64,000 nt of DNA, from the NCBI RefSeq assembly GCF_043195105.1, contig NZ_JBAFWO010000010.1; one strand, 5' to 3'. The first letter of the stretch is position 1; every line of letters begins with the position of its first letter. The position numbers were made by a program, and so were the translations under genes. The notes beneath the pieces were generated by a model. The model saw only the letters and a program-made list of their open reading frames with translations. It searched no databases and was not told the DNA's origin. Source of the DNA: NCEH01 sp002257205 (GTDB lineage Bacteria; Pseudomonadota; Alphaproteobacteria; Rhizobiales; Xanthobacteraceae). Shown here one piece after another: positions 9,021 to 18,204 of this stretch.

Positions 9021-9907
9021 TTCGAGCGCCCTCCCGCACCGGCAGGCCTAAGGGCCAGAATGAGAATGACCGAGACCCCCAGAGCGAGCGCAAGCAGGAT
9101 GAAGGAGAGCACGCTGGCCTTGGCCCATTGGAACGTCTGAACCGCGTCGAACACAAGGCTCACCAGCAGCTTGAAGCGCGGGCCGCCCAGCAGCGAAACG
9201 GTGATGTAAGCGCTCAAGGTCAACAAGAAGACGAGCAGGGTTCCGGTCAGGACGCCGGGTGCGCTCAGCGGCAGGGTTATGTGCCAGAAGGTGCGCCACG
9301 GGGATGCCCCGAGCGATGCGGCGGCCTCGCGATAGCGACGGTCTATGGTATTCAAGGCATTCAGGACGCTGATCACCATGTATGGTAGGAGGATCGTCAT
9401 CAATCCGATGACGACTGCTTCTATGCTGAACAATATCCGCAAGGGCGGGCCGTCGTAGCCGACGGCCCGCAGGGAGGTGTTGAGCACCCCCGTCCGACCC
9501 AAAATGGCCATCCAGCCGTACGCGCGCACCACGTTGCTGACCATCAGCGGAAAGAGGAACAGCAGAAGGAACCAGGTTCTCGTCTGCGGCTTCAGGGATT
9601 CCATCTTGTATGCGGCCGCATAGCCGATGATGAGGGCAATCAGAACGATGCCCAGGCCGGAGCCGAGAGTGCGGACGATGACACCGAGATAATATCCATC
9701 CGACAGGATGTCGGTGTAGTTCGCAAATGTCCAATCCGCACCGATGAACGCGGTCGGATCCGGGGTCTTCAGACCGGCCACGAAAAGGTAGAGGATCGGT
9801 AGCGCAAAGAATACGAGGAGATATGCGATCGGCGGCGCGCCCAAGAAGGCGGCTTGACGATAGGCACGCAGATCCGATCTATCCTTTATCGGTATCGGCT
9901 TTTTCAT
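9017..9907 (-). CDS. ABC transporter permease (PotB type)
   Basis: A 296-residue permease with about six transmembrane helices and an EAA loop YREAAASLGASPWRTFWHIT near residue 205. I take the ATG at 9907 (MKKPIPIKDR), two bases after the stop of the ATPase gene; an open frame upstream overlaps that gene and is not family-like. The tight order ATPase-PotB-PotC-PotD-hydrolase on one strand argues for a single transcript. Confidence 0.9.
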   Translation of the reverse strand: MKKPIPIKDRSDLRAYRQAAFLGAPPIAYLLVFFALPILYLFVAGLKTPDPTAFIGADWTFANYTDILSDGYYLGVIVRTLGSGLGIVLIALIIGYAAAYKMESLKPQTRTWFLLLFLFPLMVSNVVRAYGWMAILGRTGVLNTSLRAVGYDGPPLRILFSIEAVVIGLMTILLPYMVISVLNALNTIDRRYREAAASLGASPWRTFWHITLPLSAPGVLTGTLLVFLLTLSAYITVSLLGGPRFKLLVSLVFDAVQTFQWAKASVLSFILLALALGVSVILILALRPAGAGGRSK

Positions 9908-9909
9908 CA

Positions 9910-11139
9910 CTAGACTTTCGAGGCGGTGGCGCGCAGGGGAATAACGCTCGCGGGATCGAACATCGGCTTCACCCAATGGTCGCGCTCGATTTCAGCTTCA
10001 GCGCTTGTGTTCGCCGATACGACCACCAGAGGCACTTCGCCGCTTCTGGAGATCGCAATTTGTCGATGAGCACCGCGATAAACCACGTCCGTTACCTGGT
10101 AGGCTCCCGCGTCCAGGGATGACGACCGCACGAGGCCAATGCGTTCCGGCCGCAGCGAAACCGGCAAGCGCTGGCCTGCTGCCACACCGCAAGGAGGAAG
10201 GGAGATGTCCCGGTCGAGCACGCGGATCCGCGTTGCCGTCGCGGACGTCTCAGTGACCAGTCCATTCAGGATGTTGCTTGCGCCGAGGAAGCGAGCGACG
10301 AATTCCGTTTCCGGCCGTTCGTAAACCTCGGCTGGCGAACCCTTCTGTTCGATGCGGCCGGCATTCATGACGACGACGATATCCGACATGGTCAGCGCCT
10401 CTTCCTGATCATGCGTGACGAAAATCGCCGTGATGCCCAATTGTCTTTGCAGGTTACGCAATTCGGTCTGCATCTCTTCGCGCAAGGACTTGTCCAGAGC
10501 GGCCAAGGATTCATCAAGCAGCAGGACCCCGGGCTTGAACACGACCGCGCGCGCCAGTGCGACGCGCTGCTGCTGCCCGCCGGACAGCTGCTTGGGGTAA
10601 CGATCCGCAAACGGCGTCAGCTTCACGAGCGAAAGCGTGCGCTCGACCAAGGGCTTGCGGTCGGGCTTCGGGATGCCGCGCATTCGCAAGCCGAAATCCA
10701 CGTTCGCCGCCACGGTCATGTGGGGGAATAAGGCGTAACTCTGGAAAACCATCCCCAGGTCGCGCCGATAGGGCGGAACATTGGTGACGTCTTCGCCACG
10801 GACGTAAACGCGGCCGGCGGTCGGCGTCTCGAAACCCGCAATCAGGCGCAGACACGAAGTCTTGCCGCAGCCACTGGGCCCAAGGAGCGAGACGAATTGC
10901 CCTGCCGGCACCTCCAGAGACAGATCGTGGACCGCAACGAAGCTTCCGTATGCCTTTGTCACATCGCGAAGCGTGACGGAGGCCGCCCGAGCACCCGAGA
11001 GAGCAGGTTTGACATTCTCGCTCACCGAAGGTGCTCTCGCCTGTGCGCGCTTAGAAATCGCATGTTTCACCTCTGGTTTGTTGCTTATCGAATTTACTTC
11101 CGGCACGTCATGTCCACAGTTGACAGTTTGTGCCAGCAT
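9910..11139 (-). CDS. ABC transporter ATP-binding protein (PotA type)
   Basis: A nucleotide-binding subunit of about 409 residues as called. Motifs: Walker A GPSGCGKTS, signature LSGGQQQRVA, Walker B VLLLDES (Ser replaces the usual Pro), switch-His FVTHDQEEA, and a C-terminal TOBE-like regulatory domain of roughly 90 residues, as in PotA and FbpC. The N-terminus has about 50 extra residues before the family begins at VTLRDVTKAYG, and no good ribosome site precedes the ATG at 11139, so the real start may lie downstream at a GTG or TTG. It is the first gene of the transporter operon. A 16-base perfect palindrome lies at 11177-11192, just upstream. Confidence 0.88.
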   Translation of the reverse strand: MLAQTVNCGHDVPEVNSISNKPEVKHAISKRAQARAPSVSENVKPALSGARAASVTLRDVTKAYGSFVAVHDLSLEVPAGQFVSLLGPSGCGKTSCLRLIAGFETPTAGRVYVRGEDVTNVPPYRRDLGMVFQSYALFPHMTVAANVDFGLRMRGIPKPDRKPLVERTLSLVKLTPFADRYPKQLSGGQQQRVALARAVVFKPGVLLLDESLAALDKSLREEMQTELRNLQRQLGITAIFVTHDQEEALTMSDIVVVMNAGRIEQKGSPAEVYERPETEFVARFLGASNILNGLVTETSATATRIRVLDRDISLPPCGVAAGQRLPVSLRPERIGLVRSSSLDAGAYQVTDVVYRGAHRQIAISRSGEVPLVVVSANTSAEAEIERDHWVKPMFDPASVIPLRATASKV

Positions 11140-11682
11140 GGCGCGTTCTTATCTTCGGCCAGTCTATTTCCAGACCTCCTGCATATGCAGGATACACGCG
11201 CAGTGCAGACGAACCACTTCGGGCACCCGAGCTTTTTGACGGTGATTTGTGCCTTCGGTTCCCCAACCGATATTTTTGTGCGGAAGTACTGATTTATTTT
11301 ATTTCTTGATACAGAAAACAATAGCGTTGGAAATCATCTCTTGGCGCGTAGGAAGACGACGACGTGGTTGTACAAATGCGACATGATGTGGCGCCTCCCC
11401 ACCCCGCATGCGGAGACGGGCTTCGGTTCAGGTATGGCAGGCGCAGATGTGCGTGCTGGAATAGGCGTGCCCGTCGACAGCGAGACGCCAAGAGGGATAC
11501 CGGCGTGACTATGTCGGATTTTGCGGAAGGAGCCTGATCGGAGCGGGCTCGCGGCGCGCGCGTCGGTGGCCGCCCCGTCGCCAGGCAGGGCACTCGAGAA
11601 GCGGGTCTCCATCACCGGCAGTGATGGATGCCTCCGGATTGCTGGAAGTTACATGCCAAGGGGAGATGACGGCGGACCGCGC
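11140..11682. other. Intergenic region upstream of the Pot-type operon, 543 bp
   Basis: No credible gene. It should hold the promoter of the Pot-type operon and the end of the cupin-XRE transcript. The only clear signal is the palindrome at 11177-11192; the stretch around 11270-11340 is AT-rich. Confidence 0.5.
11177..11192. promoter_or_regulatory. 16-bp perfect palindrome, operator candidate
   Basis: TCCTGCATATGCAGGA is fully self-complementary and lies about 38 bases upstream of the called start of the PotA-type gene, where a dimeric regulator would block or aid transcription. The neighbouring cupin-XRE gene at 11683-12309 is the nearest regulator. A partial copy of the left half (CCTGCATAT) occurs at 1910-1918 between the AraC and Gfo genes. 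Confidence 0.45.
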
Positions 11683-12309
11683 TCAATAATGCGGCGGCGT
11701 AATGACCCAGACAATCTGGCAGGGAACATCGCCGGGATTGGCGCAACGATGCACCTCGGTGCTCCGGAACGAAAAACTATCCCCCTCTTCGATCCGGAAA
11801 TGGCGGTCGCCGACCCACAGGTCCATCGTCCCGGCGACGACCAAGCCCGCTTCAGCGCCGTCATGGGTATAATTCCCGCTATCTGCTCCGGGTGCGATTG
11901 TGCTGAGCAAAAATTCTAGAGGTCCGCTCAAATTGGGCGACAGAAGCTCTTCAACAATTCCAAGGCCGGTAAATGTCAGCTTCCGTCGATTCGACTTGCG
12001 CACGACAATATCGCGCTCATCGAGTGGGGTATCTGGCATGGACTGGAAAAACCAGTTCATATGAACACCCAGGGCATCGCTGATCTGGCGTAGAACGCCG
12101 ATAGGAAGCTTGGAACGGTTGCGTTCGATTTGGCTCAGGTAACCGACCGAGACGCCAACTTTATTCGCAATATCCTGCAGTGTAAGGCCCTTGATTTTCC
12201 GCAACTCGCGAATTTGCTCTCCAATCAAGACGTCCTCTTGATCGCCGGCGCGCACGTCCGTCAGGCGTTGCTGCTCAGACACAGTTTCCGATTGATGGCG
12301 TTTCAACAT
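11683..12309 (-). CDS. XRE-family regulator with C-terminal cupin
   Basis: A 208-residue regulator. A helix-turn-helix of the Cro/C1 type spans about residues 30-90 (LRKIKGLTLQDIANKVGVSV, then YLSQIERNRSKL). A cupin_2 barrel follows (GLVVAGTMDLWVGDRHFRIE, GDSFSFRSTEVHRC) and should bind a small effector. PuuR-like proteins of this layout repress polyamine and amine catabolism. It sits at the end of the Tau-type/GGT/HpaI run and upstream of the Pot-type operon, so it could control either (inference). Confidence 0.9.
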   Translation of the reverse strand: MLKRHQSETVSEQQRLTDVRAGDQEDVLIGEQIRELRKIKGLTLQDIANKVGVSVGYLSQIERNRSKLPIGVLRQISDALGVHMNWFFQSMPDTPLDERDIVVRKSNRRKLTFTGLGIVEELLSPNLSGPLEFLLSTIAPGADSGNYTHDGAEAGLVVAGTMDLWVGDRHFRIEEGDSFSFRSTEVHRCANPGDVPCQIVWVITPPHY

Positions 12310-12479
12310 TATGCGTCCGTCAAATCACGATGGTGCCGGCTGCGTCCAGGCACCGCCAGGAGCAAGGACTTTCCAAAAGAAAGCCGTAGATTGAAATACA
12401 CCTATCACATTGGCAACCGCATTGCGCCACATGGCCAGCGAAGCCGTCCACGGCGCCTGCCTTGCGACACTTGCTTCGC

Positions 12480-13268
12480 CTACGCAAAATGGGACCTAAA
12501 CTGCTCGACCCTGGCATGTGCAGCTTTCATGAGAAGGCTTTGGTCGCTATCGACAAGAAATAGGCTGACCCCGTGTGAACGCCACGCCGCCGCTGTGGCA
12601 AGGTCGGGCAGGGAGAGGCCGAGAAAAAGCCCCGCCTTTCGCGCCTCCACACACACACCCTCAATCGCATCCGTCACAGCCCGCGCCGAGGGAGAGGCTT
12701 CGCCCATTGCCAGCGACAAGCCGATGCTGCCCAGGAACACCCCATCCAGGCCAGGCAGAGTGCAGATTTTGGCCGCGTTCTGCACACCCGGAGGTTCGTC
12801 GATCTGTGCGAAAATGAGCAAACGTTCAGCGGCTTCGGTCTTGAAATCGGTCCACGAGATACTTCGATACCGCGATGCCCGACTCACTCCCGCATAGGCG
12901 CGCTCCACTGCCGGCCCACGCGCGAATCGCGTCGCCTCCGCAATTTCGCCGGGCGCAGCGGCGTGCGGCAACACGATACCATCTACGCCGACGGAAAGAG
13001 CGTGATGAATGTCGCTGCGATTGAAATCCGCCAAGCGAGCGAGAACCGGCAATCCGCCGGCCCTTGCTGTGAACACACATCTGCTGAGGGACGCGCGATC
13101 AAAGGCGCCGTGCTCGATATCCATGAAAACAACATCGATCGGGCTAAGCGCCAACGCTTCGTAGACTTCGCTCGCGTCCAGCCGCGTAAACAGGCCGCAG
13201 AGGTTTTCGCCGGCGGCAAGCCGCTGTTTCAGTGCCAGGCGTTTGTCGGGTGAAAGGTTCGATGACAT
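12480..13268 (-). CDS. HpcH/HpaI aldolase/citrate lyase family protein with altered metal site
   Basis: A 262-residue TIM-barrel protein of the 2-keto-3-deoxy-acid class II aldolase family, which normally cleaves 2-keto-4-hydroxy acids to pyruvate and an aldehyde. The VVFMDIEHGAFD motif is clear. The metal ligands are not standard: the Glu of the usual QIET motif appears as Asp (QIDEPPGV), and the Asp of the usual GPxDLS motif is Gly (GSIGLSLAMG). Activity may be lost or changed. The ATG at 13268 is preceded by GAGGAGG. It directly follows the GGT-fold gene (20-base gap), so the two are likely co-transcribed. Confidence 0.85.
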   Translation of the reverse strand: MSSNLSPDKRLALKQRLAAGENLCGLFTRLDASEVYEALALSPIDVVFMDIEHGAFDRASLSRCVFTARAGGLPVLARLADFNRSDIHHALSVGVDGIVLPHAAAPGEIAEATRFARGPAVERAYAGVSRASRYRSISWTDFKTEAAERLLIFAQIDEPPGVQNAAKICTLPGLDGVFLGSIGLSLAMGEASPSARAVTDAIEGVCVEARKAGLFLGLSLPDLATAAAWRSHGVSLFLVDSDQSLLMKAAHARVEQFRSHFA

Positions 13269-13288
13269 CCGAAGTAACCTCCTCGCAG

Positions 13289-15055
13289 CTACCAGCCGAG
13301 CGCATAGGCGGCCGCGCGCCGCGGATCGGCCGACGCCTCAAGCTTTCTGCCATGCGGATCGCGCCGTACGAGACAAACGCCGCCCGCCCGCCACAGGCGC
13401 TCGGGCCATACGACGACTTCGTGCCCCAGATCCGACAAGCCCTGGAGCGTTTCAAACGGTAAGCGGCCTTCTACGCACAATCGCCCTGGGAATGCAGCAT
13501 GGGGCGCAAAGGAATCCGGGTGGCTGTAGGTGATGAAGCGCGGAGCCTCGACGGCACTCTGGGGATCCATTCCGAAGATGATCAGGTTCAGCAGCACCTG
13601 CAGCACCGCTTGGACCTGGCTATCGCCTCCGGGACTGCCGATCGGCATCACCGTGCCGTCAGGACGGGTGACCATGACGGGGTTGGGGGTGAGACGCGGT
13701 CTCTTGCCCGGCGCCACGCAGGAGGGGTGCTTCGGGTCGCCCCAGGACTGCGAGCCTCGGGACGAGGGCGCGAGCCCCGTTCCAGGCACCACCATGGTAT
13801 CGCTGGCAACATCGCTCGGTGTGATGGCGATGGCGTTGCCGTGGCGATCCACCACCGTGACGATAGAGGTGTCGAACGGCCCGGCCTCGTTGAGCGGACC
13901 CGCCTGTGTCGAAGGCATCTTCGGGATTTCGCGCCCGAGCCCATTGGGGGGAAGTTCCGGCCAGGCCGTGTCTGGCCGGATCAATTCCCGCCGAGAGGCT
14001 GCGTAATCCTGCGACAAGAGAATCTCGGCGGGGACGTCCACGAAATCCGGATCGCCATAGAACGCTTCGCGATCCGCAAAAGTCAGCTTCAACGCCTCGG
14101 CGACATGGTGGATATAGGCAACCGAATTGTGCCCCATCGCCATGAGATCGAAGCCGGACAAGAGGTTGATCGCCTGGATCAGGGCCGGCCCTTGGCACCA
14201 GAAGCCGCAGGTATGGACGATGTGGCCCGCCATACCCGTACGCAAGGCGGGCGCAGTCTTCACCTGGAAATCCGCCATGTCCTGCGCGGTCAAGAAGCCG
14301 CCGTGCTCTTCCTGGGTCGCGATGATCGCGCGCATGATGTCGCCGCGATAAAACGCATTGTGCACGGCTTGGAGTCCGTCGAACCGGCTGCCCTCTTCGG
14401 CGAGAGCGGCGTGCTCCTGGTCGATCATATGGTGCAGGGTGCGGCCGAGGTCAGCCTGAATGAACAGTTCGCCCACCTCCGGGACCTTGCCGCCTGGCAG
14501 ATAGATCTCGCGATTGGTGGGCCAGCGCTGGAGCTTCTGCTCCACGATAGCCAGTTGTTCGCGGAGAAAGGGATACATGAAGAAGCCTTCGGACGCGAAA
14601 CACGCGGCGTAGGTGGCGACCTCGCCGAAAGACAGCGTGCCGTATCGCTTCAATGCTTCAAGATAAGCGGCGGGCGCCGCCGGCACCACCGTGCGCAGAG
14701 CCCCTTCGGGGATCTCTCCGGCATGATGTTCCTCATAGAAGGCACAAGTCGCCGCCTTGGGCCATGTGCCGAGGCCGTCGATCGTGATGGGGTCGTCGAC
14801 GCCGGCCAGCTTGATGATCATGGGGGCGACGCCGGCCACGTTCACCTGGTCGCTATGGACGACCGCAAGCACAAGACCGGCCGCGACGCCGGCATCTATG
14901 GCATTCCCGCCGCGTTCGAGGATCTGAAATGCCGCTTCGCTGGCCAGATAATGGCCCGTGGACACCGCGTGCGTGGCGCCGGTGATGACCGGGCGCCACG
15001 CCTTGAATGCACTTTCCTGCGCGATAATGGATTGTGAGACTGAATCAATAGACAT
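13289..15055 (-). CDS. GGT-fold Ntn-hydrolase (gamma-glutamyltransferase family), second copy
   Basis: A 588-residue GGT-family protein, distant from the copy at 5230-7065. The likely nucleophile is Thr396 in GPFDTSIVTVVD, where self-cleavage would generate the two subunits; the conserved SPGGDSQVQ is present. There is no signal peptide. The usual FRE-x-AP motif is replaced by DGLGTWP, so the Arg that holds a gamma-glutamyl group is missing, and the lid loop differs from classical GGT. An amidohydrolase such as an oxamate- or acyl-amide-type enzyme is more likely. GAGGACG precedes the ATG. It is the fourth gene of the Tau-type transporter operon, mirroring the hydrolase at the end of the Pot-type operon. 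Confidence 0.88.
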   Translation of the reverse strand: MSIDSVSQSIIAQESAFKAWRPVITGATHAVSTGHYLASEAAFQILERGGNAIDAGVAAGLVLAVVHSDQVNVAGVAPMIIKLAGVDDPITIDGLGTWPKAATCAFYEEHHAGEIPEGALRTVVPAAPAAYLEALKRYGTLSFGEVATYAACFASEGFFMYPFLREQLAIVEQKLQRWPTNREIYLPGGKVPEVGELFIQADLGRTLHHMIDQEHAALAEEGSRFDGLQAVHNAFYRGDIMRAIIATQEEHGGFLTAQDMADFQVKTAPALRTGMAGHIVHTCGFWCQGPALIQAINLLSGFDLMAMGHNSVAYIHHVAEALKLTFADREAFYGDPDFVDVPAEILLSQDYAASRRELIRPDTAWPELPPNGLGREIPKMPSTQAGPLNEAGPFDTSIVTVVDRHGNAIAITPSDVASDTMVVPGTGLAPSSRGSQSWGDPKHPSCVAPGKRPRLTPNPVMVTRPDGTVMPIGSPGGDSQVQAVLQVLLNLIIFGMDPQSAVEAPRFITYSHPDSFAPHAAFPGRLCVEGRLPFETLQGLSDLGHEVVVWPERLWRAGGVCLVRRDPHGRKLEASADPRRAAAYALGW

Positions 15056-15106
15056 GACGTCCTCGTCCGTGAGTCGGAGATCAGATGAGGCAGCTGGAGA
15101 TTCCGA

Positions 15107-15859
15107 TCACCGTTTCCAGCGAAGCACGTGCGCTTCGAACGCATTCAACGCCGAATTGACGATGACGCCGACGCTCGCCAGCAAGACGAGCCCGGCGAAC
15201 ACGCCGGGCGTATCGAAGATGCCGGACGCCTGCGCAATCAGGAAACCGACCCCCCGGTTCGACGACATCAGTTCGCCCACCACCGTACCAATGAGGGCAT
15301 AAGGTACCGAGACCTTCAGGCCGGCGAGCACCCATGACATGGCAGAAGGCACCACCACATAACGCAGAAGGCGGCCTTCCCCGGCGCCCATGATGCGGAG
15401 CGCATTAAGGTGGACCACATTCACCTCGCGCACACCCGAATAGGTGTTCAAGAATACGAGGAAGAAGACGACGATGGCGCTCATGGCGATTTTCGACCCG
15501 ATGCCGATGCCGAACCACATGATGATGAGCGGCGCGAGCGCGATCTTTGGAAGGCAATAAAGAGCCGTAATATAGGGACTTATGACGTCGGACAGAAACT
15601 GGCTGCGACCCATCACGAAACCGAAGCCGAAACCGCCGCACGCGCCGATGACAAACCCCACGCTCGTCGCATAAAGCGTATAGCTGAGATGAAGCACCAA
15701 TATTCCGCTCTCGGCCCAGGAAACGAGTTTGAGCCATACGGCTGAGGGCGACGAGATGAAGAAGGGATCGATCAGCCGCCCCGACGCGAACTCCCAAAGT
15801 CCGATAAAGGTGACTCCAAGGAGGACCTGCAGGAACAGAACCCAAGCCCTATACGCCAT
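15107..15859 (-). CDS. ABC transporter permease (SsuC/TauC type)
   Basis: A 250-residue inner-membrane permease with about six helices. The family loop reads LNALRIMGAGEGRLLRYVVV around residue 150, followed by PSAMSWVLAGLKVSVPYALI. A good ribosome site (AGAGG) precedes the ATG at 15859. It follows its ATPase by 29 bases and precedes the GGT-fold gene by 51. Confidence 0.92.
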   Translation of the reverse strand: MAYRAWVLFLQVLLGVTFIGLWEFASGRLIDPFFISSPSAVWLKLVSWAESGILVLHLSYTLYATSVGFVIGACGGFGFGFVMGRSQFLSDVISPYITALYCLPKIALAPLIIMWFGIGIGSKIAMSAIVVFFLVFLNTYSGVREVNVVHLNALRIMGAGEGRLLRYVVVPSAMSWVLAGLKVSVPYALIGTVVGELMSSNRGVGFLIAQASGIFDTPGVFAGLVLLASVGVIVNSALNAFEAHVLRWKR

Positions 15860-15888
15860 TGATTTAACCTCTGAATACAGTTTAGCGG

Positions 15889-16653
15889 CTAGTTGGTCGA
15901 AATTTCCGGCGCAAGCTGGTTCCAGAGGTCCTCGTAAATTTCCTGAAATTCGCTGTGGAAGCGGGCGCGGAATACGTCCCGGGGCCGGCTCAATGGTATC
16001 GACCGCTCCGCCTTGATGTGTCCCGGCCGCGCTGAAAAAATAATGATTCGATCCGCCAAGGCAATCGCCTCACTCAGATCATGGGTAACGAACACAAATG
16101 TTTTGTGTGATGCTTCGTGAAGCTGAAGAATTTCATTCTGCATGACCATTTTAAGCTGAGCGTCGAGGGCTCCGAATGGCTCATCCATGAGAATGGTCTC
16201 TGGATCGTAGGCGAGAACCTGTGCCAGCGCGACGCGCTTTCTCATCCCGCCGGACAATTCGTTTGGATAGGATTTGGCGAAATCCGACAGGCCGACCGAA
16301 GCGAGAAGCTGTTCGACGCGCTTGCGCCTCTTCGTCGGCTGTGCGCCCCTCAATTTCAGCGGGAGTTCCACATTCTCGAAAGCCGTACGCCACGGAAGCA
16401 GGCTTTCCGCTTGCGTCATATAGCCGACATTGGTATTCGGCCGCGTCACATTGATCCCCTGGTGAGAAATCACGCCCGTACTCGGCGTGATGAGGCCGCC
16501 AATCATGTTCAGCAGCGTCGATTTTCCGCACCCGCTCGGGCCGACAAAGGCGACGAACTCCCCCTTCTCTATGCGCAGATCCACCGGCAGCAGGACTTCG
16601 CGCGGCCCCTCTTTTGTGGGAAATGTCTTCGAGACATTGGAAACCGTAATCAT
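15889..16653 (-). CDS. ABC transporter ATP-binding protein (SsuB/TauB type)
   Basis: A 254-residue ATPase subunit. Walker A GPSGCGKST, the AESLLPWRTAFENVELPL Q-loop stretch, signature LSGGMRKRVALA, Walker B TILMDEP and FVTHDLSEA are all present. I choose the ATG at 16653 (MITVSNVSKT), where the family begins, with GGGGAGAGG upstream; an extra 14 codons could be read from an ATG at 16695. It partners with the permease at 15107 and the binding protein at 16702. Confidence 0.92.
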   Translation of the reverse strand: MITVSNVSKTFPTKEGPREVLLPVDLRIEKGEFVAFVGPSGCGKSTLLNMIGGLITPSTGVISHQGINVTRPNTNVGYMTQAESLLPWRTAFENVELPLKLRGAQPTKRRKRVEQLLASVGLSDFAKSYPNELSGGMRKRVALAQVLAYDPETILMDEPFGALDAQLKMVMQNEILQLHEASHKTFVFVTHDLSEAIALADRIIIFSARPGHIKAERSIPLSRPRDVFRARFHSEFQEIYEDLWNQLAPEISTN

Positions 16654-16701
16654 CGCCCGACTGCCCTCTCCCCGGTGACCATGATTGAACGTCACGGCTT
16701 C

Positions 16702-17760
16702 TTATTTTTTATCGCTGGCGTCCGCGATCTGCGGATCGACCACATTCATGAAGGCAAATCCGTCGGGTATGCGCGGGTCTCGCTTCGCAAGCGTCTGCTT
16801 GTGCATAAATTCTATATTCCGGAGAAACTGATCTTCCGTGATGCGGGGGTTATTCATGTATATTTTGGAATTATTGGCAAAGGCGCGCGCAAACAGGGTG
16901 GCTTCGAGGTCGGGAAAAAATTCGCGTGCCCATTGCTCGAAGGATGCGGGATCCTGCGAGATAGAAATCAGACTCTGGTTCAACCCTCGATAATAGGCAA
17001 CGAGATCCGCCGGGCGTTCCTTGATCAACCGATCGCTGGTGGCGACCGCGATATAGAGGAAGTCTTCGAAGAAAGGCGGAGGCGCGGTGGCCATGTCGAA
17101 AAGATAGGCCCCCTCGAATTTTGCAACCGCCAAATCCGATGTCGGAGACGATAATCCAAAACCATCGACCGCACCCTGCTTGAACGCCGCCAGCATCGCG
17201 GCGCCCCCGCCCCGCACGGGGACGAGTTGAACGTCTTTCTCCGGGTCCAGCCCATGCTCGCATAACAGGAAGCGAAACAGCGAGTCCGGAGCGCCCCCCG
17301 CGCCCGTGGTCGCCAGTTTCAACCCCTTCAAGGCGGCGACACGCTCCGCGACGGGCGACAATAGGGTCACCCCCCGTTCCTTCATGAGTGAGGCCCGAAC
17401 GATGATGTTGCTGGCATATTTATTGACCATGCCGGCAATCAGCTTTAACGGCTGACCTTGCATCTGCACCCGCATCGCCTGATCGGGCGGCGTAAGCACG
17501 ATATCGGCGGCCCGGCTCAGCAGAGCATCGATATTAGGGGCCTTTTCAGTCGCAACGACCGTGACTTCCAGATTTTGTACTTTGAAGAAGCCCTTCGCGA
17601 TGCCGTAATCTTCCGGCGCCCAAAGCCACGATTTCGAGGTGGAGCGAAAGCTTGTTAATTGTGCCGGGGCTGCAGCCAGGGCGGGCCTCCCAATCACCGT
17701 GGAGGCCGCTCCGCAGGCCATCCCAGCCAGTACCGCTCGCCTACTGATGGTGTTTGGCAT
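16702..17760 (-). CDS. ABC transporter substrate-binding protein (SsuA/TauA/NMT1 type, Tat-like signal)
   Basis: A 352-residue periplasmic binding protein. It begins with an Arg-Arg leader (MPNTISRRAVLAGMACG) and AALAAAP-like cleavage region, then an NMT1/SsuA-type body (APEDYGIAKGFFKVQNL; VGGAPDSL-like ligand loop at TTGAGGAPDSLF). The ATG at 17760 is supported by GAGGGACAATAAGA; an upstream open frame lacks a leader. It is the first gene of the operon and starts at the divergent regulatory gap shared with the FAD-dependent dehydrogenase. Confidence 0.92.
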   Translation of the reverse strand: MPNTISRRAVLAGMACGAASTVIGRPALAAAPAQLTSFRSTSKSWLWAPEDYGIAKGFFKVQNLEVTVVATEKAPNIDALLSRAADIVLTPPDQAMRVQMQGQPLKLIAGMVNKYASNIIVRASLMKERGVTLLSPVAERVAALKGLKLATTGAGGAPDSLFRFLLCEHGLDPEKDVQLVPVRGGGAAMLAAFKQGAVDGFGLSSPTSDLAVAKFEGAYLFDMATAPPPFFEDFLYIAVATSDRLIKERPADLVAYYRGLNQSLISISQDPASFEQWAREFFPDLEATLFARAFANNSKIYMNNPRITEDQFLRNIEFMHKQTLAKRDPRIPDGFAFMNVVDPQIADASDKK

Positions 17761-17970
17761 TCTTATTGTCCCTCGGAATTCGCGGCCGGACGAGTAGCTA
17801 AGATGGTGCGTCACGCAGCGGCACGGGTGGAAGGCGTGTTTTCTTATTGGCTCCGGGTCCGACGAAATTCGATTTCGACGTGAGAGCGCGAGTGGACAGA
17901 CTTGCAGACAGACTTTTCGGTTGTGGTTCGCAGTCTGCCGGCCGCAAAAATCTGTCACGAAAAAAATTCA

Positions 17971-17985
17971 TTCACAAGTGTAAAA
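17971..17985. promoter_or_regulatory. TTCACAAGTGTAAAA motif, operator candidate
   Basis: A close variant of the dyad at 4751-4766, here between the divergent transporter and dehydrogenase genes. It is about 210 bases from the TauA-like start. Confidence 0.4.
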
Positions 17986-18204
17986 TTTGGTCAGATTGCT
18001 CATCTAAAGTGCTGCCCATTCACGGATCGCCGTCTACGCTAAGCGGAGCTCGATCAAACGGGGCAGATGGATTAAAATTTTCGTTTAAATTAAATGATAT
18101 AAATAAGCTAGTCCGGCGTTTCATCCGCTTTCGCACACCTGGCCGACATGCGCTCCAGGCACCTGAAACCCATGGACAACGGCTTTTCCCTTGCCTAGGT
18201 TGAA

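Noticed and set aside
13499..15037. A 512-codon open frame antisense to the second GGT-fold gene
   Set aside because: It is a G+C-driven shadow. The sense strand carries clear family motifs and this frame carries none.
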